Of a stretch of DNA of 61,495 nt, positions 43,342 through 51,890 are shown in pieces. Positions within the stretch are counted from its first letter, which is position 1. Each line of letters starts with the position of its first letter. The stretch is from NCBI RefSeq assembly GCF_022436705.1, contig NZ_JAKUHT010000034.1:1-61495 (forward strand), given 5' to 3'. This DNA comes from Nocardioides sp. CFH 31398 (GTDB lineage: Bacteria > Actinomycetota > Actinomycetes > Propionibacteriales > Nocardioidaceae). The position numbers and the translations under genes were made by a program. Under the pieces are notes generated by a model. The model saw only the letters and a list, made by a program, of their open reading frames with translations. It ran no database searches and was not told the origin of the DNA.

Positions 43342-43363
43342 GGTTCGGTCTGGTCACCGAACC
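43342..43363. promoter_or_regulatory. HxlR operator, perfect inverted repeat
   Basis: GGTTCGGT-CTGGTC-ACCGAACC: two perfectly complementary 8-base arms with a 6-base spacer, in the 55-base gap between the divergent MFS and HxlR genes. It would cover both promoters. Confidence 0.7.
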
Positions 43364-43381
43364 GTTGTGTACCGTGCAGGG

Positions 43382-43891
43382 ATGGCCCTCGGAGTCGACT
43401 ACGCCGCCCAGCAGTGCTCGGTGGCCCGCACCCTCGAGGTCGTCGGCTCGCGCTGGACGTTGCTGATCGTGCGCGACTGCTTCTTCGGCGTCCGCCGCTT
43501 CAGCGACCTGCGCGAGCACCTCGGCGTCTCGCGCGCGGTGCTGGCCGAGCGCCTCGCCCAGCTCGTGGACGACGGGGTCCTGGTGCGCGTGCCCAGCGGG
43601 GGACGCGAGGCCTACGACCTGACCGCGAAGGGTCTCGCGCTGTGGCCCGTCGTCGTCGCGCTGCTCGCCTGGGGCGACGAGTTCTCCGCGCCCGACGGCC
43701 CGCGCCGGCTGTTCTCCCACGCCGCGTGCGGCACCGACCTCGACCGGGCCGGCGCCTGCCCGGCCTGCGGCACCAGCCCCTCGCCGTACGACGTGGAGAT
43801 GCGGCCGGGCCCGGGGTCGCGCGGTCCGCAGGGGCCGGGGAAGGTGTCGGCCGCCCTGCAGGAGCGGCGGCGTCTGCTCGAGTCGATCTGA
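43382..43891 (+). CDS. HxlR-family transcriptional regulator
   Basis: A 169-residue regulator. The HxlR winged helix is clear: CSVARTLEVVGSRWTLLIVRDCFFGVRRFSDLREHLGVSRAVLAERLAQLVDDGVLVRV. It starts with the conserved N-terminal Cys of redox- or aldehyde-sensing HxlR proteins. A C-terminal extension carries C-x2-C (ACPACGT) and an earlier Cys (AACGTD), a possible zinc ribbon. ATG 43382 follows GCAGGG. It probably represses the divergent exporter through the dyad at 43342-43363. Confidence 0.85.
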   Translation: MALGVDYAAQQCSVARTLEVVGSRWTLLIVRDCFFGVRRFSDLREHLGVSRAVLAERLAQLVDDGVLVRVPSGGREAYDLTAKGLALWPVVVALLAWGDEFSAPDGPRRLFSHAACGTDLDRAGACPACGTSPSPYDVEMRPGPGSRGPQGPGKVSAALQERRRLLESI

Positions 43892-43912
43892 ACCCCGAGG
43901 CCGGCCCGGCCC

Positions 43913-44677
43913 TCAGGCGCTGACGATCTCGAGGGACCTCGTCAGCCGCGCGGCGGCCTCGCGGACGGCGGTGAACCGCTCCTCCCCGGCGGCGTCGCGG
44001 AAGTCCGAGCTCGGGCCGCCGAGGCTGAGGGTGGCGACGAGCTCGCCGCCCCGGCCGAGCACGGGGGCGGCCACGGCGGAGACGCCGTCCAGGTAGTCGC
44101 CGTGGCTGACGGTGCCGCCGTCGCGGCGCACGGTGGCCAGGCGCGCCTCGAGGGACCCGGGGTCGACGACGGTCGCGTCGGTGTACGCCTCGGCGGGGGA
44201 GGCGAGCATGCGGCGGCCGATGGCGTCGTCGTACGCCGCCATCACCACCGGCCCGGCCGCGGCGTGGAAGGGCAGGACGGTGCCGACGCCGATGCCGGTG
44301 ACCTGCAGCGACCGGCCGCCCTGGACGCGGTCGACGACGACGGCGCCGGCGTCCGCGGGGAGCATGAGGAAGGCGGTGTCGCCGAAGCGTCCGGCGAGGG
44401 CCTCGAGGTCGGAGCGGGCGAGGGCGCGCAGGTCGCCGTCCGCGAGCGCGGCGGAGGCGATGACGAACAGCGGCATGCGGATCGAGTAGGCGCCCTGGGC
44501 GTCCCGGTCGACCCAGCCCGCCTCGACGAGGGTCGACATCAGCCGGTGGACGGTCGGCTTGTTCAGCCCCGACTCCGTCGCCATCTCGGCGAGCGTCACC
44601 ACGGGGCGCGCCGCGCTGAAGAGCCCCAGCAGCGCGCAGGCCCGCATCACCGAGCCCACGGTCTCCCGCTCGCTCAT
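43913..44677 (-). CDS. IclR-family transcriptional regulator
   Basis: A 254-residue IclR regulator. The N-terminal helix-turn-helix is VGSVMRACALLGLFSAARPVVTLAEMATESGLNKPTVHRLMSTLVEAGWV. The C-terminal ligand domain (about 80-250) includes VDRVQGG, GTVLPFHAAAGPVVMAAY and the conserved VSAVAAPVLGRGGELVATLSLGGP. It is divergent from the lyase-hydratase-transporter operon and is probably its repressor or activator, with a dicarboxylate-like inducer; this is inferred from position. Confidence 0.88.
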   Translation of the reverse strand: MSERETVGSVMRACALLGLFSAARPVVTLAEMATESGLNKPTVHRLMSTLVEAGWVDRDAQGAYSIRMPLFVIASAALADGDLRALARSDLEALAGRFGDTAFLMLPADAGAVVVDRVQGGRSLQVTGIGVGTVLPFHAAAGPVVMAAYDDAIGRRMLASPAEAYTDATVVDPGSLEARLATVRRDGGTVSHGDYLDGVSAVAAPVLGRGGELVATLSLGGPSSDFRDAAGEERFTAVREAAARLTRSLEIVSA

Positions 44678-44727
44678 CGGTCTCCCTCCGGCCGGACGCG
44701 GCGATCGTAGCCAGCCCTGTTGACAGC

Positions 44728-44764
44728 GTGACCGCGGTCACGGTTCACTGCCGGAACACATTCC
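44728..44764. promoter_or_regulatory. Palindromes in the IclR/lyase divergent region
   Basis: Two dyads lie close together: GTGACCGCGGTCAC (44728-44741), a perfect 14-base palindrome, and GGAACACATTCC (44753-44764), with GGAA/TTCC arms. A further TTCCGCGAAACGCGTTCC-like stretch follows to 44778. IclR operators are often short GGAA/TTCC dyads, so these are candidate sites. Confidence 0.45.
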
Positions 44765-44802
44765 GCGAAACGCGTTCCGCAAGACGAAACGGAGACTACA
44801 GG

Positions 44803-45678
44803 GTGCACCTGCGGCAGATGATCGACGAGGACCTCGTCCACGCCCCCGGCGTCTGGGACGGGCTGACCGCCCGTCTCGCCGAGCAGGCCGGCTTCCGCGC
44901 GCTGTGCGCGTCCGGCTTCGCCGTCTCGGCGTCGCTGGGCTACCCGGACGCCGAGCTCTACACGATGACGGAGAACCTCGACGCCGTACGGCGGGTCCGC
45001 GAGGCCAGCCGCCTGCCCGTCGTCGCCGACATCGACACCGGCTACGGCAACGCGGTCAACGCCTCGCGCACCGCCCGCCGCTTCGCCGACGCCGGCGTCC
45101 AGGCCGTCTTCATGGAGGACCAGCTCTCCCCGAAGCGCTGCCCGCTCACCACCGGCGCCGACGTCCCCCTGCTCGAGACCCACGAGGCGGCCGGCAAGGT
45201 CCGCGCCGTCGTGGACGCCGCCCGCGAGTCCGCCGCCGACGCCGCGCAGCAGATGCTCGTCGTCGCCCGCACCGACGCCCGCGGGGACGACGCGCTGCGC
45301 CGCATGGAGGCCTACGTCGCCGCCGGCGCCGACCTCGTCATGCCGGTCACCAAGACCTTCACCACCGTCGAGGAGTGGCGCCGCTGCCACGAGACGCTCG
45401 GCGTCCCCCTCATGGCCACGCTCACGGCGTCCGCCTGGACCGAGAAGGCGCTGACCCCCGAGGTCTGCCGCGAGGTCGGCGTCCGCCTCGCGCTGCTGCC
45501 GACCCAGCTGCTGATGAGCGTCACCCAGGCCGCGCAGACCACCCTCACGCGGCTCGCGAAGGGCGAGGACCCCGCGACCGTGGGCGCCGACGCCATGGGT
45601 CACGCGACGTTCGTCGACGTCATCGGCACCGCCGAGGTCGACCGCCTGCGCGACACCTACCTGCCCGCGTCGGTCTGA
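44803..45678 (+). CDS. Isocitrate lyase/PEP mutase-family lyase, 2,3-dimethylmalate-lyase-like
   Basis: A 291-residue TIM-barrel lyase. Family elements are GVWDGLTARLAEQAGFRALCASGFAVSASLGYPD, VVADIDTGYGN with the Mg-binding Asp residues, and VFMEDQLSPKRC with the catalytic-loop Cys. In 2-methylisocitrate lyase and dimethylmalate lyase this loop is KRCGH; here it is KRCPL, so the substrate may be unusual. It should split a 2-substituted malate into pyruvate and an acid. GTG 44803 has GGAG ten bases upstream. It is the first gene of an operon with an aconitase-type hydratase and an MHS transporter. Confidence 0.8.
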   Translation: MHLRQMIDEDLVHAPGVWDGLTARLAEQAGFRALCASGFAVSASLGYPDAELYTMTENLDAVRRVREASRLPVVADIDTGYGNAVNASRTARRFADAGVQAVFMEDQLSPKRCPLTTGADVPLLETHEAAGKVRAVVDAARESAADAAQQMLVVARTDARGDDALRRMEAYVAAGADLVMPVTKTFTTVEEWRRCHETLGVPLMATLTASAWTEKALTPEVCREVGVRLALLPTQLLMSVTQAAQTTLTRLAKGEDPATVGADAMGHATFVDVIGTAEVDRLRDTYLPASV

Positions 45679-45704
45679 CCGCACGCCAGAGAGGAGGAGA
45701 ACCC

Positions 45705-46973
45705 GTGCCCAGCACGATCGTCGAGAAGATCCTCGCCCGCGCCGCCGGCCGCGACGCGGTCACCGCGGGGGAGAACCTGCCGGTCCGGCCCGACCGGATG
45801 ATGGCCTACGACTTCCCCGGCTACACCGACGTCATGTTCCGCCAGATGCACGACGACTTCGGGATCACCGAGCTCGCCGAGCCGGAGCGGTACGTCGTCT
45901 TCATCGACCACATGCTCACCCGGGGCGACGGCCGCGAGCAGGAGGTCCACCAGGTCACCCGCGACTGGTGCGAGCACTACGGCATCGCGCTGCACGAGGC
46001 CGACGGCATCGGCCACCAGGTGATGGTCGAGCAGGGGTACGTCGTCCCCGGCGCGTTCCTCGTCCACTTCGACGGCCACATCTCCGGCGCCGGCGCCTTC
46101 GGCGCCCTCGGCTGGGGCGTGCGCCGCGACCTCCTCGAGGGGTGGGTCACCGGGCAGCTGCACCTCGACGTCCCCGCCACCACCCGCTTCGACCTGGTGG
46201 GCGAGTTCCCGCCCGGCGTCGACGCCCGCGACCTGGTCCACGAGATCATCGCCATGCTCGGCGCCGACGGGTGCGCCCACCAGGTCATGGAGTTCGGCGG
46301 CCCGGGTGCGGAGACGATGGCCATCGGCCACCGCCAGTCGCTGTGCGGCATGGCGATGTTCACCGGCGCCGTCTCCGCGGTCTTCGAGCCGGACGACGAG
46401 GCCGCCACGCACCTGGCCGCGCTGGGTGTCGAGGCGGGCACGCCCGTCACGCCGGACGCCGACGCGACGTACGCCGCCCGCCACACCATCGACCTGTCGA
46501 CGCTGCGTCCGCGCGTCGTCGAGCCCGGCTCCGCGCGATCGGCGAACACCCGCCACGCCGACGAGCTCGCCGGCACCCCGGTGACCAAGGCGTTCATCGG
46601 CTCGTGCGCCAGCGGACGGATCGAGGACCTCCGCGCCGCCGCCCTCGTGCTCGACGGCCGGACGGTCGCCGACGGCGTCGACCTCAACGTCGTCCCCACC
46701 TCGCAGGCCGTCCACGACCAGGCCGAGGCCGAGGGGCTGCTCGACGTCCTCCGCGGCGCCGGCGCGACCATCGCGCGGTCCAGCTGCGACTTCTGCTTCG
46801 GCTACCAGAAGCCGCTTCAAGCCGACGAGAACTGCATCTCGACCGGCGTCCTCAACATCTCCGGGCGCATGGGCAGCACCGCCGCCAACATCTACATGGG
46901 CTCCGCCTCGACCGTCGCCGCGTCCGCGCTCGCCGGGTCGATCACCACCGCCGAGGAGGTGGGCCGCGCATGA
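45705..46973 (+). CDS. Aconitase-type hydratase large subunit (LeuC/DmdA-like)
   Basis: A 422-residue [4Fe-4S] hydro-lyase large subunit. Cluster cysteines appear as the pair in SSCDFCFGY and one in FIGSCASGRIEDL. The family start STIVEKILARAAGRDAVTAGE matches the LeuC/homoaconitase class, and DHMLTRGDGREQEVHQV carries the conserved active-site His. The C-terminal GRMGSTAANIYMGSASTVAASALAG is typical. GTG 45705 has GAGGAGGAG upstream. Together with the next gene it probably hydrates a substituted maleate to the malate cleaved by the upstream lyase, as in the dimethylmaleate hydratase of nicotinate fermenters. The exact substrate is inferred. Confidence 0.82.
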   Translation: MPSTIVEKILARAAGRDAVTAGENLPVRPDRMMAYDFPGYTDVMFRQMHDDFGITELAEPERYVVFIDHMLTRGDGREQEVHQVTRDWCEHYGIALHEADGIGHQVMVEQGYVVPGAFLVHFDGHISGAGAFGALGWGVRRDLLEGWVTGQLHLDVPATTRFDLVGEFPPGVDARDLVHEIIAMLGADGCAHQVMEFGGPGAETMAIGHRQSLCGMAMFTGAVSAVFEPDDEAATHLAALGVEAGTPVTPDADATYAARHTIDLSTLRPRVVEPGSARSANTRHADELAGTPVTKAFIGSCASGRIEDLRAAALVLDGRTVADGVDLNVVPTSQAVHDQAEAEGLLDVLRGAGATIARSSCDFCFGYQKPLQADENCISTGVLNISGRMGSTAANIYMGSASTVAASALAGSITTAEEVGRA

Positions 46974-47506
46974 GGACCTACCCGCCTCCGCCCGACGTCA
47001 TCACGGGCCGCGTCGCCTGGGTCTTCGGCGACGACTTCGACATCGACCTCGTCATCGGGGTGGAGAACATCAAGTCGTACGACGCCGACTTCCTCCGCGG
47101 CGTCTGCATGCAGGCGTACGACCCGACCTTCGTCGACCGCGTCCGCCCCGGCGACGTCGTCGTCGGCGGCCGGAACTTCGGCTACGGCCACCCCCACTAC
47201 CCGCCGATGGTCGCGCTGCGCGACCTCGGGATCGCCGCCGTGCTCGCCGAGTCGTTCTCCCCGGGCTTCTGGCGCGGCGAGACCTACAACGGCATGCCCC
47301 TGCTGACCGTCCCCGGCATCAGCACCACCGCCGCGACCGGGGATCGTGTCGAGGTCGACTGGCGCGCCGCCGACGTCCGGCTCCCGGACTCCGACGCCCG
47401 CCTCCTCGGCACCCCGCCCAGCGACCGCGCCGCACGCGTCGTCGCCGCCGGCGGCTCGCTGAACCTCCTGCTCGCCGAGCACGGCCGCACCCCGGCCACC
47501 ACCTGA
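46970..47506 (+). CDS. Aconitase-type hydratase small subunit (LeuD/DmdB-like)
   Basis: A 178-residue swivelling-domain subunit. Recognisable parts are GRVAWVFGDDFDIDLVIG and VVVGGRNFGYGHPHYPPMVALRDLGIAAVLAESFSPGFWR. The usual loop is GxNFGCGSSREHA; here it is GRNFGYGHPHYPP, with the SSRE Arg replaced, so substrate recognition probably differs from isopropylmalate. It overlaps the large-subunit stop (ATGA), so they are made together. Confidence 0.82.
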   Translation: MRTYPPPPDVITGRVAWVFGDDFDIDLVIGVENIKSYDADFLRGVCMQAYDPTFVDRVRPGDVVVGGRNFGYGHPHYPPMVALRDLGIAAVLAESFSPGFWRGETYNGMPLLTVPGISTTAATGDRVEVDWRAADVRLPDSDARLLGTPPSDRAARVVAAGGSLNLLLAEHGRTPATT

Positions 47507-47579
47507 CCCGCCCTCCCGCCAGCCCTCCCGCCAGCCCAGCCCGCACCCAGCCCTCCCGGCCCGACGTACGAGGACCGCC

Positions 47580-48902
47580 ATGACCGACACCCAGCCCGGC
47601 ACCGCCGTTTCCGCCGAATCGGCGACGGAACCGAGCCCCTCCACCGCCAAGCGCGCCGCCCTCGCCGGCGGCGTGGGCACGCTGATCGAGTACTACGACT
47701 TCAGCGTCTACGCGTTCCTCGCGGTGACGCTCGCGCCGCTGTTCTTCCCCTCCGACGAGCCCGCCGTCGGCGTCCTGCTGACGCTCGCGGTGTTCGGGTC
47801 GGCGTACGTCATGCGGCCCATCGGCGGCTGGTTCTTCGGCCGCCTCGGCGACCGCCGCGGACGCCGCCACGCGCTCGTCGTCACCGTCGTCGCCATGGGC
47901 GTGTGCTGCGCGCTGCTCGGGATGCTGCCCACCCACGCCACCGTCGGCGTCCTCGCCCCGGTGCTGCTCGTGCTCATCCGACTCGCGCAGGGCTTCTCCG
48001 CGGGCGGCGAGATCGGCGGCGCGGCGACGTACGTCGCGGAGTCCTCGCCCGCCGGCCGCCGCGGCGTGTTCGGGTCGATGACCCCGATCGGCTCCACCCT
48101 CGGCTTCTCCGTCGCCGCCGCGGTCGTCGGCACCGTCTCCGCGCTCACCACCCCCGAGCAGATGGCCGCGTGGGGCTGGCGCATCCCGTTCCTGATCTCG
48201 ATCCCGCTGGCGATCCTGTGCCTGTGGGCCCGGGTGAAGCTCGAGGACACCCCCGACTTCGAGGCCATGGCCGCCAAGGCCGAGGTCGTCCGCAGCCCGC
48301 TGCTGCAGGTGGTCCGCGAGCACCCGCTGTCGGTGCTCCGCGTCATCGGCATCGCGATCGCCATGAACGGCTCCGGCTACATCGGCCTGACCTACTTCTC
48401 CATCTACCTCACCGGCGAGGGCTTCGACCCGCAGGCGATCTACTGGACCGCCGCCATCGCCATCGCGATCGCCTGCGCGAGCTTCCCGATCGCGGGGCTG
48501 CTGACCGACCGGTTCGGCCGCAAGCCGGTGCTGCTGACGGCGTACGTCGGGTTCCTGGTGCTCGCCTACCCGGTCTTCGCGATCATGGGCTCGACGTCCT
48601 CGATCCTCGTCGTCGGGATCGTCTGGGTCGCCTACATGATGTTCAACGGCCTCGCGCAGGTGCCGGCCTTCCCGCAGTTCACCGAGCTGTTCCCGCGCAA
48701 CGTCCGCTACACCGGCGTCGCGCTCGGCTTCAACATCGGCACGATCATCGCCGGCGGCAGCGCGCCGTACATCGCCGCGCAGCTCGTGGAGTCGACCGGC
48801 AACACGATGGCCCCGGCGTTCTGGGTGATGGGCGTCGTGGTCGTCGGCATCGTGACCGTGCTGACCCTGCGCGAGACCAGCCGCAAGCCGCTGCCGGTCT
48901 GA
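47580..48902 (+). CDS. MHS-family proton symporter for organic acid
   Basis: A 440-residue major facilitator of the metabolite:H+ symporter group with about 12 helices. Signature stretches are GVGTLIEYYDFSVYAFLA in helix 1, GGWFFGRLGDRRGRRHAL in loop 2-3 and RLAQGFSAGGEIGGAATYVAE. Known MHS members carry dicarboxylates, tricarboxylates, shikimate or betaine. It is the last gene of the lyase-hydratase operon, so it most likely imports the unsaturated or hydroxylated acid that they break down. ATG 47580 follows GAGGA. Confidence 0.88.
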   Translation: MTDTQPGTAVSAESATEPSPSTAKRAALAGGVGTLIEYYDFSVYAFLAVTLAPLFFPSDEPAVGVLLTLAVFGSAYVMRPIGGWFFGRLGDRRGRRHALVVTVVAMGVCCALLGMLPTHATVGVLAPVLLVLIRLAQGFSAGGEIGGAATYVAESSPAGRRGVFGSMTPIGSTLGFSVAAAVVGTVSALTTPEQMAAWGWRIPFLISIPLAILCLWARVKLEDTPDFEAMAAKAEVVRSPLLQVVREHPLSVLRVIGIAIAMNGSGYIGLTYFSIYLTGEGFDPQAIYWTAAIAIAIACASFPIAGLLTDRFGRKPVLLTAYVGFLVLAYPVFAIMGSTSSILVVGIVWVAYMMFNGLAQVPAFPQFTELFPRNVRYTGVALGFNIGTIIAGGSAPYIAAQLVESTGNTMAPAFWVMGVVVVGIVTVLTLRETSRKPLPV

Positions 48903-48917
48903 GGTCCGGCCGGCCGG

Positions 48918-49619
48918 TCAGCCGGGTGTCTCTCGGCCCCGCCAGGTGACCACGCAGGCGTGGTTGCCCTGCGGGTCGGCGAGCACCCGGCAGCCCGGGT
49001 CGTCGACGACGAGGGAGCCGCCGGCCGCGAGCGCGGCCGCGACGCGGTCGTCGGCGACCTCGTCCGGGAGCCACAGGTCGAGGTGCCAGCGCTGACTCGG
49101 CACCGGGCCCGGCCGGGTGGCCTGGAACCAGACCGACGGACGACGCCCTGCGGGGTCGCGCAGCTCGACCTCCTGACCACCGCCGCTGACCTCGACTCTC
49201 ACCGCCTCGTAGCCGAGCAGCGCCGTCCAGAACGGGGCGACCTCGGCGCCGTCCGGGCTGTCCAGGGCGAGCTCGAGGACCGCGGTGCGCTCCGGCCTCG
49301 GGGTCGCTCCCGCCGTCCGGGCCAGGCTGCTCACCGCACGGGCCAGGGCGACGTCGGCCGCGCTCACGCCACCGAGGCCGGGCGTGGTGAGGCGGAGCCC
49401 GACCCACCCGTGCGCCACGTCGAGGTCGAGGTGCCGCTCACGTCCCTCGGCAGCGCGCGCCACCTCGGCGACCAGCGCGCCCGCCGCGGCGAGGTCCCCG
49501 ACCTCGAAGCCGGCGTGCAGCCGGTCGAAGAGCAGTCGCCAGTCCTCGAGGCCCTCGGCCGCGACCTCCGGCGGGGTCAGCCGGCGCCCCGCACCGGAGT
49601 CGTCTTCCACGCGCGTCAC
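48918..49619 (-). CDS. Fusion of pterin-carbinolamine-dehydratase-like and VOC domains
   Basis: A 233-residue two-domain protein. The N-terminal half (about 10-105) follows the pterin-4a-carbinolamine dehydratase fold: LTPPEVAAEGLEDWRLL, then HLDLDVAHGWVGLRLTTPGLGGVSAADVALARAVSSLA. The catalytic HHP motif is degenerate (RHLDL), so it may not be a working dehydratase. The C-terminal half (about 110-230) is a glyoxalase/VOC domain (LELALDSPDGAEVAPFWTALLGYEAV, RWHLDLWLP, VLADPQGNHACVV). GTG 49619 or GTG 49610 could start it; an AGGG site favours the latter slightly. It is divergent from the MoxR gene. Confidence 0.75.
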   Translation of the reverse strand: MTRVEDDSGAGRRLTPPEVAAEGLEDWRLLFDRLHAGFEVGDLAAAGALVAEVARAAEGRERHLDLDVAHGWVGLRLTTPGLGGVSAADVALARAVSSLARTAGATPRPERTAVLELALDSPDGAEVAPFWTALLGYEAVRVEVSGGGQEVELRDPAGRRPSVWFQATRPGPVPSQRWHLDLWLPDEVADDRVAAALAAGGSLVVDDPGCRVLADPQGNHACVVTWRGRETPG

Positions 49620-49651
49620 CCTGCCACCCGTACTGCTCCTAGGCTCACCGC

Positions 49652-50524
49652 GTGACCTGGTTCGCCTCGCCCGACGACGCCGCCGCACGACTGGGAGGGG
49701 CGGGTTACCTCGCGGACGACGCGACGGCCACGTCGGCGTACCTCGCCGGGCAGCTCGGCAAGCCGCTGCTGGTGGAGGGCCCCGCGGGGGTCGGCAAGAC
49801 CGAGCTCGCCAAGGCGGTCGCCCGCGCGCACGGCGCCGAGCTGGTGCGGCTGCAGTGCTACGAGGGCCTCGACGAGGCGCGGGCGCTGTACGAGTGGAAC
49901 TACAAGAAGCAGCTCCTCCGCATCCAGGCCGGGTCCGACGACGAGTCGTGGGCGGCGACGCAGGACGACATCTTCAGCGAGGAGTTCCTGTTGACGCGGC
50001 CGCTGCTGACGGCCATCCGGCGCGACGGGCCGACGGTGCTGCTGATCGACGAGGTCGACAAGACCGACGTCGAGGTGGAGGGCCTGCTGCTGGAGGTGCT
50101 GTCGGACTTCCAGGTCACCGTCCCCGAGCTCGGCACCATCACCGCCACGCGGCGCCCGTACGTCGTCCTCACCTCGAACGCCAGCCGTGACCTGAGCGAG
50201 GCGGTCCGCCGGCGCTGCCTGTTCCTCCACCTCGACCACCCCACGCCGGAGCGCGAGCGGGAGATCGTGGTGTCGCACGTGCCGGACGCCGAGGACGCCC
50301 TGGTCCGCCGGGTCGTCGACGTCGTCGGCCGGCTGCGCTCCGCGGAGCTGCGGAAGGCGCCGTCCATCGCCGAGACCGTCGACTGGGTCCGCACGCTCGT
50401 CGCGCTTCAGGCCGGGTCGCTCGGGGACGACGCCGCGGCCGCCGCGATGGAGCGGACGCTCGGCGTCGTCGTGAAGCACGGCTCCGACCTCGAGGCGGCG
50501 GCGAAGGAGCTCGCACGCGCATGA
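49652..50524 (+). CDS. MoxR-type AAA+ ATPase
   Basis: A 290-residue AAA+ ATPase. Walker A GPAGVGKT is at 43-50, Walker B LLIDEVDK about 132-139, sensor-1 VVLTSNASRDLSEAVRRRCLFLHLDHP about 172-198, and a C-terminal lid. MoxR ATPases act as chaperones that insert metals or assemble enzymes, working with a von Willebrand A partner, here the next gene whose ATG overlaps this stop (ATGA). The pair resembles CoxD/CoxE of CO-dehydrogenase clusters, but no such enzyme is in the window, so the client is unknown. Confidence 0.88.
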   Translation: MTWFASPDDAAARLGGAGYLADDATATSAYLAGQLGKPLLVEGPAGVGKTELAKAVARAHGAELVRLQCYEGLDEARALYEWNYKKQLLRIQAGSDDESWAATQDDIFSEEFLLTRPLLTAIRRDGPTVLLIDEVDKTDVEVEGLLLEVLSDFQVTVPELGTITATRRPYVVLTSNASRDLSEAVRRRCLFLHLDHPTPEREREIVVSHVPDAEDALVRRVVDVVGRLRSAELRKAPSIAETVDWVRTLVALQAGSLGDDAAAAAMERTLGVVVKHGSDLEAAAKELARA

Positions 50525-51852
50525 TGCTCGACCGGCACCTCGGGTTCGTGGGCGCGCTGCGCGCCGGGGGGGTGCCGGTGGCGGTCAGCGAGGACCTCGA
50601 CGCGCTCGCCGCGGTGTCGTCGCTGGGCTGGGAGCGGCGGGCGTCGGTGCGCGAGGCGTACGCCGCGACGCTGCTCAAGCGGACCTCCCACCGCCCGGCC
50701 TTCGACGCCCTCTTCGACCTGTGGTTCCCGCCGCGGGTGGGGACGTCGCGGCTCGGTGAGGCGGGTCCTGACGCCGATTCGGCACAAACGGAGGGGCAGG
50801 GCGCCCCGGACTCGGGCGAGCAGCGCGAGGACCTGCGCCGGCGGCTCGAGGAGGCGCTCGCCGACCCGGCGACCACGGACGCGCAGGTCGAGGCGCTCGC
50901 GGTGGAGGCGGTGGGCCGGTTCGGACGGCTGTCCGGGCGGCCGGCGGGGGCGAGCACGTGGTCGGCGTACACGACGCTGCGGCGGCTCGCGCCCGGCGAG
51001 CTGGACGTCGACGAGGACGCGCTCGCCGGCTTCGAGGCCGCCGTCCAGCGCGAGGCGCTGCGGCGCATCGCCGAGCAGAAGGGGGCCGAGCACGTCGGGC
51101 GGACCGCCGTCCGCCCCGCCACCGACCGCGTCGCGTTCACCTCGGCGAGCGCGGCCGAGCTGACCCAGATGCGCCGCGCGGTCGCCCCGCTCGCCCGGCG
51201 GCTCGCGGCGCGGCTGGCGCGCGACCACCGGTCCGGCCGCCGCGGGCCCCTCGACGTCCGCCGCACCGTGCGGTCCTCCCTCGGCACCGGCGGGGTGCCG
51301 CTGACGACGCACCACCGGCCCCGCCGTCCGCGGCGGACCGACCTGGTCGTGCTGTGCGACGTGAGCGGCTCGGTGGCCCACTTCGCCCGCTTCACGCTGA
51401 TGCTCGTGGTCGCGCTGCGGGAGCAGTTCAGCGGCGTCCGCGCCTTCGCCTTCGTGGACGACGTGGTCGAGGTGACCGACCTGCTGCGCCCCGGCGCCGA
51501 CGTCGCCGAGGTGCTCGGCGACCTCGTCGACGCGCGGGGTCGCGCCGTCCGGCTGGGGCGCACCGACTACGGACGCTCGCTGCGCTCGTTCGTCGAGCGG
51601 CACGGCGACGCGGTGGGTCCGCGGACGACCGTGCTCGTGCTCGGCGACGCCCGGTCGAACTACTCCGACCCCGGACTGGTGCCCCTGAAGCGGATGGTGG
51701 ACGGCGCCCGCCAGGTGTTCTGGCTCAACCCCGAGCCGCGCCGCCAGTGGGACTCCGGTGACTCCGACGCCGGCCGGTACGCCGCGGTGGTGCCGATGGC
51801 GGAGTGCCGCGACCTCGACCAGCTCGCGCGGTTCGTGCGGGAGCACCTCTAG
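50521..51852 (+). CDS. CoxE-like VWA-domain protein
   Basis: A 443-residue protein. The N-terminal helical part (LGFVGALRAGGVPVAVSEDLDAL) is followed by a charged linker, an Arg-rich region and a C-terminal VWA domain (about 275-440). The MIDAS metal site starts VVLCDVSGSVAHFARF (DxSxS), with a conserved Thr/Asp around GRTDYGRSL and GDARSN. It is coupled to the MoxR ATPase by the ATGA overlap. Such VWA partners recruit the ATPase to a client protein. ATG 50524 is a possible alternative start. Confidence 0.85.
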   Translation: MMLDRHLGFVGALRAGGVPVAVSEDLDALAAVSSLGWERRASVREAYAATLLKRTSHRPAFDALFDLWFPPRVGTSRLGEAGPDADSAQTEGQGAPDSGEQREDLRRRLEEALADPATTDAQVEALAVEAVGRFGRLSGRPAGASTWSAYTTLRRLAPGELDVDEDALAGFEAAVQREALRRIAEQKGAEHVGRTAVRPATDRVAFTSASAAELTQMRRAVAPLARRLAARLARDHRSGRRGPLDVRRTVRSSLGTGGVPLTTHHRPRRPRRTDLVVLCDVSGSVAHFARFTLMLVVALREQFSGVRAFAFVDDVVEVTDLLRPGADVAEVLGDLVDARGRAVRLGRTDYGRSLRSFVERHGDAVGPRTTVLVLGDARSNYSDPGLVPLKRMVDGARQVFWLNPEPRRQWDSGDSDAGRYAAVVPMAECRDLDQLARFVREHL

Positions 51853-51890
51853 CCGTCGGATCACGCGCCGGGGCGCGGGCACCGTGAGCC

